A stretch of DNA of 23,665 nt from Microbacteriaceae bacterium UBA963 (lineage in GTDB: Bacteria > Actinomycetota > Actinomycetes > Actinomycetales > Microbacteriaceae), in assembly GCA_002292955.1 (NCBI GenBank), contig DBCH01000027.1, positions 1 through 23,665 on the forward strand, written 5' to 3'. The translations under genes and the position numbers were made by a program. A model generated the notes under the pieces. It had not been told where the DNA came from. It searched no databases and saw only the letters and a list, made by a program, of their open reading frames with translations. Of the stretch, positions 6,289 to 13,120 are shown piece by piece (within the stretch, counting starts at the first letter, position 1; the number at the start of each line of letters is the position of its first letter).

Positions 6289-8295
6289 ATGAGTATGGGC
6301 ATGGGCCGGGGCGGCGGTCGCGGGTCGCGCGTCAACGCGCCCAAGGGCGGCCCGCGGGCAAAGTTCAGCAACCTCTTTCCGTATCTGCTCGAACACCGCA
6401 GGGTGCTCGTGGTCGTAGTGATTCTCAGCATTGTCGGCGCTGCCGCAACGCTCGGTCAGCCCCTGCTGGTGAGCCAGGTGATTACCCGCGTTACCGAAGG
6501 CGACACCTTAGGACTGTTGGTGTGGGCCCTCGTGGGTTTGGTCGTCGCCTCGGCTCTCATCTCGGGGTTCCAGCACTACCTGCTGCAGCGCACGGGTGAG
6601 GGTGTGGTTCTGTCGTCGCGTCGTCAGCTCGTGTCGCGTATGTTGCGACTCCCCATTGCCGAGTTCGATACCCGCCGCACGGGAGACCTCGTCTCGCGTG
6701 TCGGTAGCGACACCACGCTTCTTCGCGCCGTGCTGACGCAGGGACTCGTTGAGGCTATCGGCGGATCACTCACGTTCGTTGGCGCACTCATTGCCATGAT
6801 CATCATTGACCCGATCCTGCTGGGGTTGACACTCATCGTGGTGATTATCGCGGTCACTGTCGTGACCGTGCTGTCGCGTCGGATTCGCGTGGCCAGCCGC
6901 AAGGCGCAGGCCAAGGTCGGCGAGCTCGCCGCCGCCGTGGAACGCGCCATCAGCTCGGTGCGCACGGTGCGTGCGGCAAACGCCACCGACCGCGAGGTGG
7001 CCGAGGTGGATGTGGCTGCCGTGGGTGCCTGGCAGATGGGGATCCGGGTTGCCAAGATCTCGGCCCTCGTGGTGCCCGTGGCCGGTATCGCCATGCAGGT
7101 CGCTTTCCTTACCGTGCTCGGCGTGGGTGGCTACCGCGTTGCCGACGGCGCCATCACCGTGGCGTCTCTGGTCTCGTTCATCCTGTTCCTGTTCCTCATG
7201 ATCATGCCGTTGGGCCAGGCCTTCGGTGCCATCAGCTCGGTGAATGCGGCACTCGGTGCTCTGGGTCGCATCCAGGAGATCATCGTCTTGCCCAGCGAGG
7301 GCGAGAACGACCGCGATATTGCCCCGCTGCACAGCAAAAGCGCCGAGGCGGGCACACTGCTCAAGAAGTCCAAGAACGCACTCACGTTTCAGAAGGTGTC
7401 TTTCTCGTACCCCCTGCCCGTTGTCACCGACGACGAGCAGACCGAGATTGATGACGTTGCCGAAGCCGTCGCACGCGCCGAGCGAAAGGAAGCTGCTCGT
7501 TCGGGCAGCGACGCGACCCGCCCGCCCGGTAGTTCGCGCAGCGACGCAACCCGCCCGCCCGGTAGTTCGCGCAGCGAACGTATCGAAACGCCCGCCGAGG
7601 CACCTCAGGTCGCCCCCGTCATCCTCTCCGGTGTCTCGTTCACGCTCCCCCACGGTCAGCGCACAGCTCTCGTGGGTCCCAGCGGCTCGGGCAAGTCCAC
7701 CATGCTCAACCTGATCGAGCGGTTCTACGATCCGTCATCGGGCGTGATCAAGCTCGGCTCGGTAGATATTCGCGAGCTCACCCGGGAAGATCTGCGGAGC
7801 CAGATTGGCTATGTGGAGCAGGATGCCCCCGTTCTGGCCGGCTCGCTGGCCGACAACCTGCGCATCGCCAAGCCGGATGCCACCGACGACGAGTGTCGCG
7901 CGGTGCTCAAAGAGGTCAACCTCAGCAACATCGTCAAGCGCAGTCGTGACGGCATCAACGCCGCGGTGGGCGAGGAGGGCATCATGCTGTCCGGTGGTGA
8001 GCGTCAGCGCCTGGCCATCGCCCGCGCGCTACTCGCGGCTCCGCCCATCCTGTTGCTCGACGAGTCAACGTCGAGCCTCGACGGCGCCAACGAACAGATG
8101 ATGCGCGAGGCCATCGACCGGGTCTCGATCGACCGCACGCTGCTCATCATTGCGCACCGCCTCTCCACCGTGGTGGACTGCGACCAAATCATTGTGCTCG
8201 AGAACGGCAAGGTCGTGGGCATCGGCACCCACTCTGAGCTCGTGAAGTCCACACCGCTCTACCGCGATCTGGCCAAGCACCAGCTGCTCGTCTAG
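6289..8295 (+). CDS. ABC exporter, fused permease-ATPase half-transporter, with a repeat-bearing linker
   Basis: Encodes 668 residues of a type IV (multidrug/lipid-type) ABC exporter. After a glycine-rich basic leader come six membrane helices between about 33 and 315, with the coupling-helix stretch EFDTRRTGDLVSRVGSD. The ATPase domain starts near 365 (LTFQKVSFSYP) and has Walker A GPSGSGKST (463-471), signature LSGGERQRLAIAR (from 567), Walker B ILLLDEST and switch IAHRLST. All ATPase motifs are intact. About 65 extra residues, roughly 379-445, separate the first beta strand from VILSGVSFTLP; they hold an acidic stretch and a repeated SDATRPPGSSR. ATG 6289 is the first start, but 6295 and 6301 are possible. 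Substrate unknown. Confidence 0.92.
   Translation: MSMGMGRGGGRGSRVNAPKGGPRAKFSNLFPYLLEHRRVLVVVVILSIVGAAATLGQPLLVSQVITRVTEGDTLGLLVWALVGLVVASALISGFQHYLLQRTGEGVVLSSRRQLVSRMLRLPIAEFDTRRTGDLVSRVGSDTTLLRAVLTQGLVEAIGGSLTFVGALIAMIIIDPILLGLTLIVVIIAVTVVTVLSRRIRVASRKAQAKVGELAAAVERAISSVRTVRAANATDREVAEVDVAAVGAWQMGIRVAKISALVVPVAGIAMQVAFLTVLGVGGYRVADGAITVASLVSFILFLFLMIMPLGQAFGAISSVNAALGALGRIQEIIVLPSEGENDRDIAPLHSKSAEAGTLLKKSKNALTFQKVSFSYPLPVVTDDEQTEIDDVAEAVARAERKEAARSGSDATRPPGSSRSDATRPPGSSRSERIETPAEAPQVAPVILSGVSFTLPHGQRTALVGPSGSGKSTMLNLIERFYDPSSGVIKLGSVDIRELTREDLRSQIGYVEQDAPVLAGSLADNLRIAKPDATDDECRAVLKEVNLSNIVKRSRDGINAAVGEEGIMLSGGERQRLAIARALLAAPPILLLDESTSSLDGANEQMMREAIDRVSIDRTLLIIAHRLSTVVDCDQIIVLENGKVVGIGTHSELVKSTPLYRDLAKHQLLV
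7505..7583 (+). repeat. 33-bp in-frame tandem repeat (2.2 copies) within the ABC exporter gene
   Basis: Copy 1 spans 7505-7537 and copy 2 spans 7538-7570, differing at one base (G at 7516, A at 7549); a third copy breaks off after GCAGCGA at 7577. Each unit encodes SDATRPPGSSR. The third start runs into GCGAACGTATCGAAAC, and GTTCGC-GCA-GCGAAC (7565-7579) is a perfect inverted repeat. Read on the other strand, GTTTCGATACGTTCGCTGCGC resembles a repeat I recall as widespread in Microbacteriaceae genomes, which suggests insertion of a REP-like element that kept the frame. Confidence 0.85.
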
Positions 8296-8353
8296 TGGCC
8301 TGAGGAGCAAGGCGTAAGCCGGGCGCGAACTTCGTGACGCGGGGCGTTAACGA

Positions 8354-8387
8354 CGTGGGGCCCAGCACATTTGTGCCGGGCCCCACG
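8354..8387. terminator. bidirectional stem-loop terminator between convergent genes
   Basis: CGTGGGGCCC (8354-8363) pairs perfectly with GGGCCCCACG (8378-8387). Inside, after one mismatch, GCAC pairs with GTGC around an ATTT loop, giving a 15-level stem. No long T-run follows on either side, as is common in high-GC actinobacteria. It sits 58 nt after the ABC exporter stop and 14 nt beyond the stop of the convergent surface-protein gene, so it can serve both. Confidence 0.78.
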
Positions 8388-8401
8388 CTACTTTGTGGGC
8401 T

Positions 8402-9385
8402 CTAGGCCGTGCGACGTCGCGCAATCACAAACGCAATCGAGCCTGCTGCCAGCAGAGCGGCACCGAGGGCAGCAATCGCACCCACGTTGAGGCTCGACTC
8501 CGCGCCGGTGTCGGGCAGCGCGGGTGTTGGCGAGGAAATGAAGATCGCGTAGGAAACGATGTTATCGGCACCCTCCATCACGCCACCCTGGTCAACCGTG
8601 GCACCCGTGGTCGGGTTCAGGCTCACGAGTTGGGTCTCGGGCGAATTCGTGCGCAGCATCCAACCCTGCCCACTCGAGTCAAAAGCCATGGCCGAGAGGC
8701 TATCAATTGAACCGTCCTGATAGGCCGGGAGAGTAACTCCGGCTCCGAGTGTGATGGCGCCCGTTGTCTGCGACATCACCGACAGCTGGTTGGGGAAGGG
8801 GGGCGAATCGTCCGATGTATTGTCGGCGTTGATCGCGTAGAGGGTCGAATCGACTGCGTTGTAGGCGAGCGGGGCGATGTAGTAGGCACCTTGGTCGCGG
8901 TTTACCGATCCCGAAATATCGGTGACGACACCCGACGACAGGTTAATTGTTCCTACCCAGCCAGAGGCTTGAGCCCATGCCGCGCCGTCGGGCGCAATCG
9001 CAAGCCCAGGGCTGAAGAGAAGATTGCCAGCAACCGCGCCACTCAACGACGCAACTTCCGTCGTCACTCCTGTGCTCACATCGGTGGAATAGAGCTTGCC
9101 CTCGAAAGCGAAGTAGCCCTTCTTGGTGATCCAGTCCCATGCCGGCTGGACCGGGCAGTCACCGGTTGTCGTTCCCATTCCCGTGCCAATTGCCGTGGCC
9201 GTTCCATCAGCGGCCAGTTCAAGAAGCTGGAAGTCGGACGCACCATCCGAGCAGTCGTAGGCGTAGATGTGATCGGTCGCGGGCAACGTTGCGACGGCGC
9301 TCGCGGGCACTACCGCGCTGACAGCCAACAACGAGCCAAGACCCATTCCGGCAACGCCGAGTGAGGCAAGCAACGATTTCTTCAT
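8402..9385 (-). CDS. secreted LPXTG (LPDTG) cell-wall-anchored protein with propeller-like repeats
   Basis: Encodes 327 residues. The N-terminus is a Sec signal peptide (MKKSLLASLGVAGMGLGSL, hydrophobic core, probable cleavage after PASA). The C-terminus is a full sortase signal: LPDTG (290-294), a hydrophobic helix about 301-322 and an RRR tail. The product should therefore be exported and covalently linked to peptidoglycan. Between them is a region with at least four related turns, STDVSTGVTTEV, TINLSSGVVTDI, VMSQTTGAITLG and SLNPTTGATVD, which suggests beta-propeller blades; two cysteines lie in the N-terminal part. No enzymatic residues are recognised. GAGAAGGAAC precedes the ATG. No sortase gene is in the window. 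Confidence 0.9.
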   Translation of the reverse strand: MKKSLLASLGVAGMGLGSLLAVSAVVPASAVATLPATDHIYAYDCSDGASDFQLLELAADGTATAIGTGMGTTTGDCPVQPAWDWITKKGYFAFEGKLYSTDVSTGVTTEVASLSGAVAGNLLFSPGLAIAPDGAAWAQASGWVGTINLSSGVVTDISGSVNRDQGAYYIAPLAYNAVDSTLYAINADNTSDDSPPFPNQLSVMSQTTGAITLGAGVTLPAYQDGSIDSLSAMAFDSSGQGWMLRTNSPETQLVSLNPTTGATVDQGGVMEGADNIVSYAIFISSPTPALPDTGAESSLNVGAIAALGAALLAAGSIAFVIARRRTA

Positions 9386-9414
9386 TATTCAGGTTCCTTC
9401 TCTGAAGAGTAATT

Positions 9415-9461
9415 AATGTTAAGGTTTAACATTTTATAAAGAAAATTGTAAAGGAACGTTC
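9415..9461 (-). promoter_or_regulatory. AT-rich promoter/operator region of the LPDTG protein gene
   Basis: The stretch around 9400-9470 is far richer in A+T than the rest of the window. It contains a perfect inverted repeat, AATGTTAA (9415-9422), GGT, TTAACATT (9426-9433), and a second palindrome GAACGTTC (9454-9461). On the minus strand a TTTACA (9452-9447) and a TATAAA (9438-9433) are present, but they are only 8 nt apart, so they cannot be one standard sigma-70 pair. The first palindrome lies about 30 nt upstream of the start codon, a fit for an operator. The TetR regulator just upstream is a candidate binder. Confidence 0.5.
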
Positions 9462-9500
9462 TGTTATTTGCCAACTGGATCGGTAGCGTGTCGAGTGCGA

Positions 9501-10265
9501 CTAGAGAGTGCGGCCCTTATCGGCGCGGATGGCGATAATCAGTTCTTCAATCGAGAACGCGAAGATTCCCTCTTGCGTGGCCAGAATCTCGGGAATCTGC
9601 GACTCAAGTGTGGGTCCGCGCCCCACCCAGACCATCATGCCTAACGTTGTCCAGCCCGCCATAGTTGATCGCGCGATGGCTAGCCGGTCGGCCAGCAACT
9701 CTTCACGGGGGTAGTTGGTCACATCGAAGTCAAACTCCGACACACTCCCCTCCCGAATGTCCACGATGAGTTGTGCCAGACGCGCCACGTTGAGCTCAAA
9801 GTGCGGTCGGGTCAGGTGGCCAAACTTCTCTTGCAGAATTCGTGAGGCAATGCGTGCCGAGAACGGGTAGTTGAAGATTGCCCCCCAGCCGGGCATTTTG
9901 CGCGCCCAGTCCATTTGGGCGGCCACAAACGCCCGAAAACGGTCTTCGGGATTTCGCGGTGCCTGTCGTACGGCCTCACTGAGCCCCGTGACGTAGTCCA
10001 CGTAAACAATCGACGCAGCCTGGGCAATGAGCCCGTTCCATGACTCGAAGTTGTAGTTCACCGACGCAAACTTGACCCCGATGGAATCGCACACCACACG
10101 CGCACTCACATCTGTCGGGCCATCCTGCGCAATGAGTTTTATTGTGGCCTCGAGGAGCAAATCGCGCACGGGCACCGGGTATTCCGACCGCTTGGGCCGA
10201 CCCCTCGGCCGTGACGTCGGGAGTGGCGTCGGGAGTGACGACTCGCTCGACGAAAATGTGCTCAC
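9501..10265 (-). CDS. TetR/AcrR-family transcriptional regulator
   Basis: Encodes 254 residues. After a low-complexity Ser/Pro/Arg leader, a TetR-type DNA-binding domain occupies about 32-85: LLLEATIKLIAQDGPTDVSA, then VVCDSIGVKFASVNYNFESW, with the recognition helix followed by the usual aromatic-F turn (YNFESW in place of YYHFxxK). The ligand/dimer domain that follows is longer than average and has several Trp residues (WARKMPGWGAIF). The annotated start is GTG 10265 with a poor ribosome site; a later start nearer VPVRDLLLEA is possible. It lies upstream of, and on the same strand as, the LPDTG gene, separated by an operator-like region it may bind. Ligand unknown. Confidence 0.85.
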   Translation of the reverse strand: MSTFSSSESSLPTPLPTSRPRGRPKRSEYPVPVRDLLLEATIKLIAQDGPTDVSARVVCDSIGVKFASVNYNFESWNGLIAQAASIVYVDYVTGLSEAVRQAPRNPEDRFRAFVAAQMDWARKMPGWGAIFNYPFSARIASRILQEKFGHLTRPHFELNVARLAQLIVDIREGSVSEFDFDVTNYPREELLADRLAIARSTMAGWTTLGMMVWVGRGPTLESQIPEILATQEGIFAFSIEELIIAIRADKGRTL

Positions 10266-10366
10266 CGTTTCATTATGCCTGACGCGGCGGGTTTTCCCCT
10301 GACTGGGTTGCGATTGTGCCGAATCTCTTGCGACCTCGTAACACGCTAGGCGTGAGGCGTGAGGAG

Positions 10367-10786
10367 TTAAGCGCCGGGAAAGCGGTCCCGCTCAAACGTA
10401 ACTTCGGTGTACCCGTGCGGCGCGGGGCGACCGTCTTCGCCGAGGTTCACAAAGACGATGCGATCCACTGTGAGGATGCTGTTGCGCGTGATCATGTTGC
10501 GCACCTCAGCGCGCATGGTGAGCGACGACGTGCCGAAATCGGTGGCCGTGAGGCCCATCTCGATGATGTCGCCCTCCTGCGCGGACGCCACGAAGTTGAT
10601 CTCCGACATAATCTTGGTCACCACACGACGATTACCCATCTGAACGATGGCGTAAATCGTGGCCTCTTCGTCGATCCATTTGAGCAGGCTGCCGCCAAAG
10701 AGGGTGCCGTTGGCATTCAGGTCTTCGGGGCGCACCCACTTGCGCGTGCGAAAGAGGATGTCAGGCGGTGAGCTGTTTTCGGTCAC
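10367..10786 (-). CDS. acyl-CoA thioesterase, hotdog fold (YciA/BFIT type)
   Basis: Encodes 139 residues, the length of a single hotdog domain. The segment VRPEDLNANGTLFGGSLLKWIDEEAT (about 18-43) matches the family pattern in which an Asn/Asp near the NxxGTLFGG turn and the acidic residues of the long helix hydrolyse acyl-CoA thioesters. EINFVASAQEGDIIEMG and SLTMRAEVRN follow as beta strands. The start is GTG 10786 (VTEN). It lies 34 nt downstream of the aldehyde dehydrogenase gene on the same strand, so the pair is probably one transcript. Chain-length preference cannot be read from the sequence. Confidence 0.88.
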   Translation of the reverse strand: MTENSSPPDILFRTRKWVRPEDLNANGTLFGGSLLKWIDEEATIYAIVQMGNRRVVTKIMSEINFVASAQEGDIIEMGLTATDFGTSSLTMRAEVRNMITRNSILTVDRIVFVNLGEDGRPAPHGYTEVTFERDRFPGA

Positions 10787-10820
10787 GTACCGATGCTAAC
10801 AACCAGGCCCGCGTGCAACA

Positions 10821-12287
10821 TCACGCAAACGGGTTGGGCGTCATCGTGTACTTGACCGAGAGGTACTCGAGGATTCCCTCGGCGCCACCCTCACGACCCA
10901 GTCCCGACTGCTTCACGCCACCGAACGGTGCCGACGCGTTCGACATCACACCAACGTTGAGGCCCATCATGGCCGTCTGAAGGCGCTCGATGAGGCGCTG
11001 ACCGCGAGCCAAATCCTGCGTGAAGACATAACCGGCGAGACCGTATTCGGTGCTGTTGGCGATATCGATGGCCTCGTTCTCGTCGGTAAACGTGGTGATG
11101 GAGAGAACCGGGCCAAAGATTTCCTCGGTGAGGATTTTGCTTCCCTTGGTGACGCCGGTGACGACGGTGGGCTCGTAGAACGACCCCGGACCGTCGATTT
11201 TCTTACCACCCGTAGTGACGGTGGCACCGTGAGCAACGGCGTCTTTCACCAGTTCGTCAGCTTTGGCCACTGCCTTGTCGTCGATGAGCGGACCGATGGT
11301 CACGCCATCCACCGTGCCACGACCAATGGTGAACGTCTTGACCCGCTCAGTCACCTTGGCCGCGAACTCCTCGGCCACAGACTCGTGCACGATGAAGCGG
11401 TTGGCTGCGGTGCACGCCTGACCAATGTTGCGGAACTTGGCCGCAAGCGCGCCTTCCACCGCCTTGTCGAGATCGGCATCGTCAAACACAATGAACGGGG
11501 CGTTGCCACCGAGTTCCATGGAGGTGCGCAGCACATTCTCGGCCGCCTGCTTCATGAGGGTCACGCCAACAGGCGTCGAACCCGTGAACGACACCTTGCG
11601 CAGTCGCGGATCAGCGATGAGCGGCGTGGACAGCGCCGACGACGTGCTCGTGGTGAACACGTTGACCACACCCTTGGGCACGCCCACCTCTTCGAGAATC
11701 TTGACGAAGTACAGCGTGGTGAGCGGTGTGAGCGTGGCGGGCTTGATCACCACGGTGTTACCGGCTGCCAGTGCCGGGCCAATCTTGCGCGTGGCCATGG
11801 CCAGCGGAAAGTTCCAGGGGGTAATGAGGAAGCAGGGGCCTACCGGCAGATACGAGACGATATTGCGACCCGTGTTCTCCGGATTGATGCTGTAGCGACC
11901 CGTAATGCGCACGGCCTCTTCTGAAAACCACCGGAGGAACTCGGAGGCGTAGTTGACCTCGCCGATGGCCTCGGCCAGCGGCTTGCCCATTTCGATGGTC
12001 ATCAACAGGGCAAACTCTTCCTTGAGTTCCTGCACGCGCTCGAAGGCTTTGCGCAGGAGTTCACCCCGAACGCGCGGCGCGGTCTGCGCCCAGCCATCTT
12101 GTGCTGCTACGGCCGCATCGAGGCAGCGGATACCGTCTTCGGGCTGAGCGTCGGCGATGTTCGCGAGCACCTCACCGGTTGCCGGGTCGGTGACGGGGAT
12201 GGTCTTGCCACCCGTGGCATCTACCCATGAACCATTTATGTAAAGCTGCGTGGGAACCTGCGCGAGCAGATCTTTCTCCGAGATCAT
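10821..12287 (-). CDS. gabD: NAD(P)-dependent succinate-semialdehyde dehydrogenase-type aldehyde dehydrogenase
   Basis: Encodes 488 residues of the aldehyde dehydrogenase superfamily, oxidising an aldehyde to its acid. Catalytic elements are complete: TPWNFP with Asn159, IKPATLTPLT, FTGSTPVG (cofactor loop), MELGGNAPFIV with Glu258 and GQACTAANRF with nucleophile Cys292. The overall pattern, notably GQACTAANR, is that of GabD succinate-semialdehyde dehydrogenases, but related enzymes oxidise other omega-oxo acids. ATG 12287 is chosen over the upstream ATG at 12347 because AGGCGG lies before it and the extension is unlike the family. It lies 146 nt downstream of livF on the same strand and may belong to the same regulon. 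Confidence 0.88.
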   Translation of the reverse strand: MISEKDLLAQVPTQLYINGSWVDATGGKTIPVTDPATGEVLANIADAQPEDGIRCLDAAVAAQDGWAQTAPRVRGELLRKAFERVQELKEEFALLMTIEMGKPLAEAIGEVNYASEFLRWFSEEAVRITGRYSINPENTGRNIVSYLPVGPCFLITPWNFPLAMATRKIGPALAAGNTVVIKPATLTPLTTLYFVKILEEVGVPKGVVNVFTTSTSSALSTPLIADPRLRKVSFTGSTPVGVTLMKQAAENVLRTSMELGGNAPFIVFDDADLDKAVEGALAAKFRNIGQACTAANRFIVHESVAEEFAAKVTERVKTFTIGRGTVDGVTIGPLIDDKAVAKADELVKDAVAHGATVTTGGKKIDGPGSFYEPTVVTGVTKGSKILTEEIFGPVLSITTFTDENEAIDIANSTEYGLAGYVFTQDLARGQRLIERLQTAMMGLNVGVMSNASAPFGGVKQSGLGREGGAEGILEYLSVKYTMTPNPFA

Positions 12288-12433
12288 CGCCAACCGCCTG
12301 TCTTTTCCTGAAAAACATGAATTGTGACGTCCTCGTGAGGGCGACACTCATCACATCCTAAAGGCTGAGCGCCCCGCAGTTTTTCCGAGCACCTAGGCTC
12401 TACGCGCTTTTTCTGACAGATGTCGCGCTGCGA

Positions 12434-13120
12434 CTAGCCCATGTACGACTTGCGCAAGAGATCCTCATCACTCAGGAGCTTCTTGGGCGTGCCGTGATAC
12501 GAAACCTTGCCGCTGGTAATCACCATGGCATCAGACGCAATCTTGAGTGCGAGATGAGCAAACTGCTCAACGAGGAGCACTCCCACGCCCTGCTTGGCGA
12601 TCTGCTGAATAACCGGCAGGAGCCTCATGAACACCACGGGAGCCAGACCGAGCGACATCTCATCAAGCAACAGGTACTTGGGCTTGGCCGCGAAGGCGCG
12701 AGCCAAAACCACCATCTGCTGCTCTCCACCGGAAAGCAGGACAGTCGGGTTGTTGATGCGCTTTTCGAGCTCCGGGAAAAGAGCCAACGACTCGTCGATG
12801 TCTGCCTTGGTCTTTGCCGTGAGACGGAGATTCTCACGCACCGTGAGGGACGGGAAAATCATTCGGCCCTGTTCGACGTGCTGGAGGCCAGCCGTTGAGC
12901 GGCGGCGGCGAGAGATCTTCGTAATGTCCAGGTCATTCATGACAATCGAACCTGCGCTGGGACGAATAACGCCCGACAGCGACTCCAGGAGGCTGGTTTT
13001 GCCAGCACCGTTTGGTCCGACCAACGCCACGATATCGCCCGGCTTTACCTCCAGGCTCACGTGCGAGATTACCGGACCGACACCGCGGCTCACAGTTACA
13101 TCGTTCAGTACGAGAGTCAT
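12434..13120 (-). CDS. livF: branched-chain-amino-acid-type ABC importer, ATP-binding protein LivF
   Basis: Encodes 228 residues, a stand-alone ATPase of the HAAT import family. Walker A is GPNGAGKTS (35-43), the signature is LLSGGEQQMV (129-133 for LSGGE), Walker B is YLLLDE (149-154) followed by MSLGLAP, the LivF hallmark, and the switch region reads LLVEQ. It is thus a normal ATPase, unlike the partner ATPase domain of the upstream fusion. The start overlaps the stop of the permease/ATPase fusion by 4 nt, so it is the last gene of a four-gene importer unit. The true substrate is not fixed by sequence: this family carries amino acids, urea, and also aromatic and alicyclic acids. Confidence 0.95.
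   Translation of the reverse strand: MTLVLNDVTVSRGVGPVISHVSLEVKPGDIVALVGPNGAGKTSLLESLSGVIRPSAGSIVMNDLDITKISRRRRSTAGLQHVEQGRMIFPSLTVRENLRLTAKTKADIDESLALFPELEKRINNPTVLLSGGEQQMVVLARAFAAKPKYLLLDEMSLGLAPVVFMRLLPVIQQIAKQGVGVLLVEQFAHLALKIASDAMVITSGKVSYHGTPKKLLSDEDLLRKSYMG

Noticed and set aside
7505..7583. Repeats considered as a CRISPR array
   Set aside because: Units are directly contiguous with no spacers, lie inside an intact gene and no cas gene is present.
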